DNA from: Deltaproteobacteria bacterium
GTDB taxonomy: Bacteria > Myxococcota_A > Polyangia > Nannocystales > Nannocystaceae
NCBI GenBank assembly: GCA_016709225.1
Contig: JADJEE010000012.1
Span: forward strand, 2,461,501 to 2,525,500
Reading direction: 5' to 3'
DNA length: 64,000 nt
Shown: positions 49,640 to 56,754 of the stretch, one piece after another
How the letters are laid out: each line of letters begins with the position of its first letter
Position numbering within the stretch: position 1 is the stretch's first letter
The notes under the pieces: generated by a model
What the model was told of the DNA's origin: nothing
Databases searched by the model: none
What the model saw: the letters and a program-made list of their open reading frames with translations, nothing else
Made by a program: the position numbers and the translations under genes

Positions 49640-50119
49640 ATGCTCACGCCACAACTCGTGATGTACGAGGATGAGGTTCGGCGCATCCAAGGTGTCGCCG
49701 ACCGCCTGCAACAGGACTCGCGTTCGCGAGCGATTCTCGTCGTCGACAAGAACGGGCAGCTCATCGCGGCCTCGGGCTCGGCGGCCGAGCTGGACACGAC
49801 GTCGCTCAGCTCGCTGGTCGCTGGCAACGTCGCCGCCACAGGCGGCATCGCCAAGCTGATCGAAGAGGAAGAGTTCACCGGCCAGTTCCACGAGGGCAAG
49901 GACGCCAGCGTCCACATGACGCTCGTCGGTCGCCGCGTGATCCTGGTGGCCCTGTTCGACAAGGCCACGACGTTGGGGCTCGTGAAGTTGCGCGTGAAGA
50001 AGGCGAGCGTCGAGCTCGAGGCCATCCTCGAGGACGTTGCGAAGAAGGCTCAGTCGCCGCAGCAGAGCGTCTTCGCCGAGATCACCGACGCCGACATCGA
50101 CAACCTCTTCAACGACTGA
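49640..50119 (+). CDS. mglB: MglB, Roadblock-domain GAP partner of MglA
   Basis: A 159-aa protein. The Roadblock/LC7 fold is clear: LVMYEDEVRRIQGVADRLQQD, ILVVDKNGQLIAASG, TSLSSLVAGNVAATGGIAKLI, RVILVALFDKATTLGLVKLRVKKA, with the acidic end ITDADIDNLFND. In myxobacteria MglB marks the lagging pole and activates GTP hydrolysis by MglA. It is directly upstream of mglA, with a 43-bp gap containing a small hairpin. Confidence 0.95.
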   Translation: MLTPQLVMYEDEVRRIQGVADRLQQDSRSRAILVVDKNGQLIAASGSAAELDTTSLSSLVAGNVAATGGIAKLIEEEEFTGQFHEGKDASVHMTLVGRRVILVALFDKATTLGLVKLRVKKASVELEAILEDVAKKAQSPQQSVFAEITDADIDNLFND

Positions 50120-50128
50120 TGCGCTTTA

Positions 50129-50144
50129 GGGGCGGCTTCGCCCC
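50129..50144 (+). promoter_or_regulatory. Hairpin in the mglB-mglA gap
   Basis: GGGGCG-GCTT-CGCCCC forms a perfect 6-bp stem 19 bp before the mglA ATG. It may tune the MglB:MglA ratio by partial termination or RNA processing; inferred. Confidence 0.4.
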
Positions 50145-50162
50145 AGACGGATACCGAAGGGC

Positions 50163-50750
50163 ATGTCCTTCATCAACTACAGCTCGCGCGAGATCAACTG
50201 CAAGCTGGTCTATTACGGCCCGGGTCTCTGCGGCAAGACCACGAACCTGCAGTACATCTACAACAAGACCAAGCCCGACGCGAAGGGCAAGATGATCTCG
50301 TTGGCGACCGAGACCGAGCGGACGCTGTTCTTCGATTTCCTGCCGCTGTCGCTCGGTGAGATCCGCGGCTTCCGTACGCGCTTCCACCTCTACACGGTCC
50401 CGGGCCAGGTGTTCTACGACGCCAGCCGCAAGTTGATCCTGAAGGGTGTCGACGGCGTGTGCTTCGTGGCCGACTCGCAGATGGAGCGCATGGAGGCCAA
50501 CATCGAGAGCCTCGAGAACCTGCGCGACAACCTCACCGAGCAGGGCTACGACCTCGACAAGCTGCCGTACGTCGTGCAGTACAACAAGCGCGACCTCCCG
50601 AGCGTGGTGCCGGTCGAGGAGCTGACCGAGGTTCTGAACCCGACCAAGGTGCCGGAGTTCGAGGCGGTCGCGACCACCGGCGTCGGCGTGTTCGACACGC
50701 TCAAGGCGCTCGCCAAGCAAGTGCTCACCGAGCTGCGCAAGGGCGGCTAG
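50163..50750 (+). CDS. mglA: MglA, Ras-like polarity GTPase
   Basis: A 195-aa protein with the family's usual start MSFINYSSREINCKLVYYG. The P-loop is GPGLCGKTTN, the switch/Walker B region LYTVPGQVFYDASRK and the G4 motif YNKRDL. MglA is the myxobacterial motility and polarity GTPase. The stop codon TAG lies inside a CTAG that is the left end of the palindromic element behind it. Confidence 0.95.
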   Translation: MSFINYSSREINCKLVYYGPGLCGKTTNLQYIYNKTKPDAKGKMISLATETERTLFFDFLPLSLGEIRGFRTRFHLYTVPGQVFYDASRKLILKGVDGVCFVADSQMERMEANIESLENLRDNLTEQGYDLDKLPYVVQYNKRDLPSVVPVEELTEVLNPTKVPEFEAVATTGVGVFDTLKALAKQVLTELRKGG

Positions 50751-50914
50751 TACCTCGACACAGCGATAGTGATGGGTCAGAACGCCGCCCTGACCGCGCC
50801 TCGCTGCGTTGCCGCACCTTGAAATACGCCCGGTATTCCGGCGGCACGGCGCCTTGCGGAGTCGCGGCCATGACGGCGTTCTGACCCATCACTATCCCTG
50901 TGTCGAGGTACTAG
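50747..50914. mobile_element. Miniature palindromic element (MITE-like) behind mglA
   Basis: The outer arms, 50747-50787 and 50874-50914, are 41 nt with one mismatch and begin CTAGTACCTCGACACAG. The centre (50788-50873) is itself an imperfect palindrome around AATAC-GCCCG-GTATT. It has no gene and is bounded by CTAG on both sides, like an IS5-type target. Its left CTAG includes the mglA stop codon; its right CTAG is shared with the next IS. Confidence 0.75.
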
Positions 50915-51821
50915 GCTGTGTCCGGTTTCCCCGAAACCGTCAATCTTTGGGCGGATCGGGGATCCGTGATCCAAGGGGGCATGACCACGACGGGCATGCC
51001 TCGCCACCGCCTTACCGACGCGCAGTGGGAGCTGATCGGGGACCTGTTCCCGACGAACAACTTCAAGACCGGTCGGCGGCCGCGGGATCGTCGTCTCATG
51101 CTCGACGCGATCTTCTGGGTGTTGCGAACTGGGGCTCCGTGGCGAGACCTACCGGAGTGCTTCGGCCCATGGTCGACCGCCTGGGACTTCTTCGACAAGT
51201 GGACGAAGGACGAGACGTTCGACCGCGTACTTCGGCGATTGCGGAGCATCGCCGTCCCGCACGACGCGGACCCCTCCGAGTTGTGGTGCATCGACGGGAC
51301 ATCGATTCGAGCTGCGCGCTGCAGCAGCGGCGGGGGGAAAAAGCGGGGGCTGGGGCACGAAGATCCACATCCTGTGTGACGTTGAGGGCCACCCACTCCA
51401 CTTCGAGCTCAGCGCCGGACAAGCCCACGACGGACCGATGCTCGCGCCGGTCCTTCAAGGTGCTGACGAAGCACTGCATGATGATCGAGGTGTCGTCATG
51501 GAGTGGCCGTTGGCACTCGCAGGCGACAAGGGCTACCGCGCGGAGTGGATCGATAGGTATCTCTCCTCGCCCTGGGGATCACACCGGTGATCCCCACGAA
51601 GCACAACGAGACTCGAGCGCTGCGCCCGGTCGCCTTCAACAAGCGCCTCTACAGGCGCCGCAGCATCGTCGAGTGCCTCATCGGCTGGCTCAAGGAGTCG
51701 CGACGCGTGGTGACCCGCTTCGAGAAGACCGCCATCAACTTCGGCGGGATGGTCCGGCTTGCCTTCATCCACCGCTATCTACGCATCTTCGGGGCTTGAT
51801 GGGAAACCGGACACAGCCTAG
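50911..51821 (+). mobile_element. IS5-family insertion sequence
   Basis: Terminal inverted repeats GCTGTGTCCGGTTTCCC (50915-50931) and its perfect complement (51801-51817) are flanked by CTAG on each side (50911-50914 and 51818-51821), the target duplication expected for IS5-type elements. The element is 903 bp without the duplication. It contains one broken transposase. Confidence 0.88.
50981..51799 (+). pseudogene. IS5-family transposase split by two frameshifts
   Basis: The first part has HRLTDAQWELIGDLFP and WCIDGTSIRA (first Asp near 51293). After the G6A5 run at 51332-51342 the frame changes; AGDKGYRAEW (second Asp near 51525) lies in another frame. A further shift before ~51590 brings RRRSIVECLIGWLKESRRV (Glu at 51671). 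IS427-group elements use programmed frameshifting, so the first break might be functional. The second is probably a mutation, leaving a likely inactive copy. Confidence 0.75.
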
Positions 51822-51901
51822 CGTCGGGCCGCGTCGGGCCTTCGCCGCCCGACGCACGCCACGCGTGGGGACGCACGCGGCACGAAAGGCCGCGCGCCGC
51901 C

Positions 51902-53713
51902 TCAGGGCTTGGCGTCGTCGCCCGCGTCGCCGAGCAGCTCGTCCCAACCCGACGCGTCCACGGCCGGCGCCTCGACGGCGCGCACCGAGGCAGCCGCGAC
52001 GACCGACGGCGCCGCGACGACCGGCGCCGCGATCACCGGTGGGGCCGCGATCACGGGGGCCGCGATCACAGGGGCCGCGATCACGGGGGCCGCGACCACG
52101 GGGGCCGCGATCACAGAGGGTGCCGCGATCACAGAGGGTGCCGCGACGGCCGGCGCACGCGAGGCGGCGGCCGTCGGCATCGGCGGTGGCAGGAACGTCG
52201 GCTCCGGCTTTGCGGCCGCAGCGATGCGCTCCGCCGCGGCCTCGTCCGCGAGCCGCTTCGCCTCCGCCGCGGCCTCGTCGGCCAACCGCTTCGCCTCCGC
52301 CGCCGCGCGCTCCGACACCCGCCGCGCCTCGGCCTCGGCCTCGCGACGCAGTGCGGCGGCATCGTCTTCGCGGCGCTTCGCCGCGGCGGCCTCTTCCTCG
52401 CGGCGCTTCGCGGCGGCCTCGTCTTCGCGGCGCTTCGCCGCGGCGGCCTCTTCCTCGCGACGCTTCGCCGCCGCCTCGTCCTCGCGGCGCTTCGCCGCGG
52501 CGGCCTCTTCCTCGCGACGCTTCGCCGCCGCCTCGTCCTCGCGGCGCTTCGCCGCGGCGGCCTCTTCCTCGCGACGCTTCGCCGCCGCCTCGTCCTCGCG
52601 GCGCTTCGCCGCGGCGGCCTCTTCCTCGCGACGCTTCGCCGCCGCCTCGTCTTCGCGGCGCTTCGCCGCCGCCTCGTCCTCGCGGCGCTGCGCCGCGGCG
52701 TCGCTCGGCTTCGCGGCGTCCGACTTCCCGCGCTGACGCTTCTCGCGTCGCTCTTTGCGTCGGTCCTTGCGGTCCTTCTTCGCCTCGGTGCGCGACGGCG
52801 CGGCGGCGGCCGGGCGTGCGGCGATCTCGGTGGCTTGCTTGGCCTTGCGCGCGCGCTTCTCCGCGGCGTCGAGTGCCGGGCGCAGGGCCTTGCGCGCGCG
52901 CTTGAGCAGCTCGCGCGCGAGTTCGTCGTCCTCGAGGTCGTCGTGGGCCTGCGTCGCGTCGAGCAGCTCGAGCGCCGCGGTCGTGTCGTCGCCGCGGGCG
53001 AGTGCGAGCGCGAGCGCGGCGAGCACCCGCGGATGACCGCCGAGCTGTTCGCGCGCGAGATCGAGGTGCTGCTTGGCCACCGCGGTGCGCCCCACGTCCT
53101 CGAGCAACGCGATACCGAGATCGAGGTGATCGCGGGCGCCGAGCTTCTGCTGCTTCTCGAGCTCCTGCAGCAGCTCGCGCGCCTCCTTGCGATCGCCGGC
53201 CAGCAACAGCCCGTGGGCCTGACCGCTGATCAACGCCGCGTGGCCGGTCGCGCCACTGATGCGCGCACAGTCCGAGAGGCTCTTCGCCGCCGCGCGCCCG
53301 TTGCCGACCACGAGGTGCAGGCGCCCCTTCTGCAGCGCGACCCATGCGTGCGGCGCAAACATCTGCACCACGCGCAGCTTCTCGAGCGAGCCGAGCCAGG
53401 TGTTCGCGCGCCCGCGATCGACGCGATCGATGGCCTCGGCGATCGTGCCGAGGCGGCGGTCCATGATGGGCCCGAGGAACACGAGCACGATCAGCCCGGC
53501 GATCGCGAACACGATCCGCGTGACCGGTTCGGGGATCAACAGGGCCAGCAGCAGGAACGTGGCGCCCACGCCGAGCCGCAACACCATGCCACCCAGCGGG
53601 CGCCCGCCCCGCGACCAGACCGCTCGCTCGACCTCGACATCGAGGAGGTCGCTGCGCCGCTTCAATTCGCCATTTGGCGGCCAGCGATAGCAGGTTTTCG
53701 GGCGCAGCTCCAT
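51902..53713 (-). CDS. Protein with TM segment, TPR-like region and TolA-like charged repeats
   Basis: About 603 aa from ATG 53713; ATG 53794 would add 27 residues. Two hydrophobic segments lie near residues 45-85 (LRLGVGATFLLLALL, RIVFAIAGLIVLVFLG). Helical TPR-like hairpins follow (residues ~120-280). A long charged region (residues ~330-480) has REDEAAAKRREEEAAAAKR units, coiled-coil or single alpha-helix type as in TolA. An Ala/Pro/Val low-complexity region (PVIAAP repeats) and an acidic end GWDELLGDAGDDAKP complete it. Function unknown. The stop lies 80 bp beyond the IS. Confidence 0.6.
   Translation of the reverse strand: MELRPKTCYRWPPNGELKRRSDLLDVEVERAVWSRGGRPLGGMVLRLGVGATFLLLALLIPEPVTRIVFAIAGLIVLVFLGPIMDRRLGTIAEAIDRVDRGRANTWLGSLEKLRVVQMFAPHAWVALQKGRLHLVVGNGRAAAKSLSDCARISGATGHAALISGQAHGLLLAGDRKEARELLQELEKQQKLGARDHLDLGIALLEDVGRTAVAKQHLDLAREQLGGHPRVLAALALALARGDDTTAALELLDATQAHDDLEDDELARELLKRARKALRPALDAAEKRARKAKQATEIAARPAAAAPSRTEAKKDRKDRRKERREKRQRGKSDAAKPSDAAAQRREDEAAAKRREDEAAAKRREEEAAAAKRREDEAAAKRREEEAAAAKRREDEAAAKRREEEAAAAKRREDEAAAKRREEEAAAAKRREDEAAAKRREEEAAAAKRREDDAAALRREAEAEARRVSERAAAEAKRLADEAAAEAKRLADEAAAERIAAAAKPEPTFLPPPMPTAAASRAPAVAAPSVIAAPSVIAAPVVAAPVIAAPVIAAPVIAAPPVIAAPVVAAPSVVAAASVRAVEAPAVDASGWDELLGDAGDDAKP
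52368..52690. repeat. 57-bp tandem repeats encoding charged helix
   Basis: Roughly five and a half near-identical 57-bp units (19 aa, REDEAAAKRREEEAAAAKR) code the charged region of the TolA-like protein. High identity between units suggests recent expansion; length polymorphism between strains is expected. Confidence 0.8.
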
Positions 53714-53839
53714 TCGCGCCCCGGCGAGGGACCCCCTTCGGCGGGCACGCACAGACTCGGGTACGGCGGCCGGATCGAAGGCCGGAACCCGCATCGGCGC
53801 GGGTCAGGCCCACTTCCGCCGCCTGCTACACTCCCGCCC

Positions 53840-54874
53840 GTGGTTCAGCTCGCCGCCGACGTGACCGCATACCTGCATCGACGCGAGGTCGTGGCCTACG
53901 AGCAGCGACTCGCGCGGGCGGCCTACGCCTACGGCGTCGATCTGCGCCGCTCGGCCTGGCTGGCCAGCTCGACCTTCGGCGATCCGCTCATCCGCTCGGT
54001 CGACCGCAACTGGAACGAGCTGGTCGCGGACCTCTCGGGCTCGATCCTCCAGGATCCCGCCCGCACGGCGCCGATGCCCATCATGGAGGAGATCGCCCGG
54101 CTCTCGCACATGCTGCGGGCGCCCCTGCCCGCGCTGCGCCAGCTGGTGCGCAGCAGCGCGATCACCAACTGGCCGCTGGTCACGCCGCTCGGCACCACAC
54201 GCGGCGCGGTGCAGTGGCTCGTGGTCGACAGCGAGCGACTGATGTCGCTGCCGCCACACGAGCGCACCTTCTTGCTCGCGAGCGCGCTGGCGGATCTGCA
54301 GTGCGAGCACGCGCCGGTGGTGACCGCCCACCTCATGGCCTACCGCGCCGATCGAGGCCTTGGATTCGTGCGCACGCTGCTGCGACCGTGGGCGAAGGTC
54401 GGCATCTTCTCGAGCGATCGCGCGGGGCTGCTCGGCGTCGCCGATCTCGGGCTCGCGATGTCGGCCCTGCGCGCGCACGCGGAGCCGATCGCGAGCTGGA
54501 TGCCTGCCCATGCCTCGCTGCAGATGCGCGAGCCGGCCCTCGCCGACTTCGATCGCTCGAGCACGATGGCGCGGCTGCGCTTGCTGCTGCAGCGACAGAC
54601 GCAGGCCGCCGAAGGCGAGGCACCGACGGTCGGGCCGCCAACGCGCGTCGCTGCGTCCGAGGAGACCGAGGCCGAAGCGTCGACCGACGATCACGACGAC
54701 GACGGTCCCGCGCGTGACCCCGGCGAGCGCAGCGACCCTTACCGGCACGCAGCCAAACCTCCACAGCCGGAGCCGCCGCCGGATCACGACGAAGAGCTGG
54801 CGCGTGCGCTCGCCGGCGCGTGGTCGCTCGCGCGCTGCGACGCACGCCTCACCCGGCGCCTGGGATTGCTATGA
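53840..54874 (+). CDS. M48-like protein with lost zinc motif (candidate pseudopeptidase)
   Basis: About 344 aa from GTG 53840; the frame upstream overlaps the opposite gene. The order AYGVDLRRSAWLASSTFGDPLIRSV, PPHERTFLLASALADLQCEHAPVV, SSDRAGLLGVADLGLAMSAL follows M48 metallopeptidases. Those have an HExxH helix at the second block and an (A)DRAGLL motif at the third. Here HExxH is absent (SALADLQ). No signal peptide. The stop overlaps the ATG of the dynamin-like gene (ATGA), so they are coupled. Resemblance is by eye, not profile. Confidence 0.5.
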   Translation: MVQLAADVTAYLHRREVVAYEQRLARAAYAYGVDLRRSAWLASSTFGDPLIRSVDRNWNELVADLSGSILQDPARTAPMPIMEEIARLSHMLRAPLPALRQLVRSSAITNWPLVTPLGTTRGAVQWLVVDSERLMSLPPHERTFLLASALADLQCEHAPVVTAHLMAYRADRGLGFVRTLLRPWAKVGIFSSDRAGLLGVADLGLAMSALRAHAEPIASWMPAHASLQMREPALADFDRSSTMARLRLLLQRQTQAAEGEAPTVGPPTRVAASEETEAEASTDDHDDDGPARDPGERSDPYRHAAKPPQPEPPPDHDEELARALAGAWSLARCDARLTRRLGLL

Positions 54875-56718
54875 ACGACGTCGTCACCTCGCCCCGCGAG
54901 CGGCTCGAGCCGCTCGCCCAACGTATCGCCGCGATCGCGCAGCAGCTCGGCCTCGACGCGCTCGCCGAGAGCATCGCGCGAGACACCGCGCGCCGACTCG
55001 CACAGGACGTCGTCCGCGTGCTCGTGCTCGGCGAGATCAAGCAGGGCAAGAGCTCGCTCATCAATGCGCTGCTCGGGCCCGGCCACGACGCACTGCCGAT
55101 GGGCGTCACGCCGACCACCGGCGCGACCGTGGTCGTGCGCTGCGATGCCGCGCCGGGTCGCGTGCGCGTGGGCGCCGGCGGCGAGCAGTCGCTCACGCCC
55201 GAGGAGTTCACCGCCGCCGCCAAGGGCACGCCGGTGGGCGCAGATGCACCGGCACCCGACGGACACCTGGAGCTGCGCGTGCCGCCGGGTGTGCTGCCCG
55301 AGGGCCTCGAGTTGCTCGACACGCCGGGCATCAACGACATCGCCAACTGGCGCGCGACCATCAGCCGCGGTGAGCTGCCCAGTGCCGACGTCTTGCTGCT
55401 GGTGCTCGACGCGACCCAGCTGCTGCACCGCACCGAGGTCGCGCTGCTGCGCGATGCGCTGTCGGCCGTCGGCGGCCTGTCGGGCTCCGGCGCGCGACTG
55501 CTGCTCGCGATCAACCGCATCGATCTGGTCGAGCCCGGCGATCGCCCGCTGCTGCGCGAGTACCTGCGCAAGGAGCTCGCGTCGCTGCTGCAGGGGGCCT
55601 ACGAGCGCGGCGACGTGTTCGAGACCGAGGCCCGTGGTGCGCTCCGCGAGCCCGAGGCCGATCGCAGCGGCGTGCACGAGGTCTCGCGGCTGCGCAACGT
55701 GCTGCGCGAGATCGCGGCCTCGCGACATCGCGTGCTACCGACCCGCGTGCGCGCGGCGCTGCTGCAGTACACCAGCCTGCTCGGCCACAATGCCGCGGTC
55801 GCAGCCCACGCGCTCTCGCTCGAGCAGGACGCGCTGCGCCGCGAGCTGCGGGAGCTCGAGCGCGAGTGGGCCGAGAGCGAGCTCGACATGACCGCCGTGC
55901 GCGAGACCATCGCCGCCGCGCGTCGCCGATTGCTCGACGCCAGCGACGAGCGCATCGTCGGATTCCGCTCGCAGCTCGCCGCGAGCACCCTCACCGCGGT
56001 CGGCACCGCGAGTCACCGCGTGATCGCGACCCACCTCCCGGGCGCCTTGCACGACGCGTTGCTGGGCTTCGCGCGCGACGAGGGCGAGCGCTTGCGCGGT
56101 GAGCTCGACGAGCTCACCCGCGCGGCGCTACACACCCACAGCGAGCGCACGCGACGACTGCTCGCGATGCTGTCGCTACGGCTGGGCTTCCAGGGCCCGA
56201 CGATCTATCTCGACCCGCCGTCGATCGCACTCGAGGCCGGGCTCATCGCGATCGGTCTCATCGGCACCGCAGTGATGTACTTCGGCAACGTCGTGGCCGG
56301 TATGGTGATGACGGTGGCGGGCCCGCTCGCGACGGTCGCGCTGCGCGAGCGCTCGCTCCGTGAGGCCCGCTCGCGCGTGCGTGAGGAGCTGCCCGGTGCG
56401 CTGGAGCGCGCGACCGAAGCCATGCGCGACGCAGTGGTGCGTGCGGTCGACGGCCACGTGACCGCGCTCGACGAGCACCTCGTGCTCGCCAACCGAGCGA
56501 TCGGCGAGCAACTGACCGCGGTGCTGCGTCGGGCCCAGACAGCGCTCACCGTCGACGACGCGCCCAGCACGACCGAGCTGGTCGCGGGCCGACGCGCCCG
56601 TGCGCGACACGAGCTGCAGGCACTCGAGCTCGAGCTCGCGTCGCTGCGTGATCGTCTGCAGACGATCGACGTCAGCGACGCCGAGCCGATTGCGGCCGTG
56701 GCCGCCGACGGCGAGTGA
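54871..56718 (+). CDS. Dynamin-like GTPase with transmembrane hairpin
   Basis: A 615-aa protein from ATG 54871. The G1 loop is LGEIKQGKSSLINAL (near residue 55), threonines in PMGVTPTTGATVVV supply G2, LLDTPGIND is G3 and LAINRID is G4 (N-x-x-D). A helical stalk follows, then two hydrophobic segments (IALEAGLIAIGLIGTAVMYF and VVAGMVMTVAGPLATVA near residue 460) and a final helical region. It resembles bacterial dynamin-like proteins that bind or remodel membrane. It is coupled to the M48-like gene and followed 36 bp later by the second dynamin-like gene. Confidence 0.85.
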   Translation: MNDVVTSPRERLEPLAQRIAAIAQQLGLDALAESIARDTARRLAQDVVRVLVLGEIKQGKSSLINALLGPGHDALPMGVTPTTGATVVVRCDAAPGRVRVGAGGEQSLTPEEFTAAAKGTPVGADAPAPDGHLELRVPPGVLPEGLELLDTPGINDIANWRATISRGELPSADVLLLVLDATQLLHRTEVALLRDALSAVGGLSGSGARLLLAINRIDLVEPGDRPLLREYLRKELASLLQGAYERGDVFETEARGALREPEADRSGVHEVSRLRNVLREIAASRHRVLPTRVRAALLQYTSLLGHNAAVAAHALSLEQDALRRELRELEREWAESELDMTAVRETIAAARRRLLDASDERIVGFRSQLAASTLTAVGTASHRVIATHLPGALHDALLGFARDEGERLRGELDELTRAALHTHSERTRRLLAMLSLRLGFQGPTIYLDPPSIALEAGLIAIGLIGTAVMYFGNVVAGMVMTVAGPLATVALRERSLREARSRVREELPGALERATEAMRDAVVRAVDGHVTALDEHLVLANRAIGEQLTAVLRRAQTALTVDDAPSTTELVAGRRARARHELQALELELASLRDRLQTIDVSDAEPIAAVAADGE

Positions 56719-56754
56719 CGCCGCCGCCCCGCTGGCGGTAGACTGCTCGCCGAC

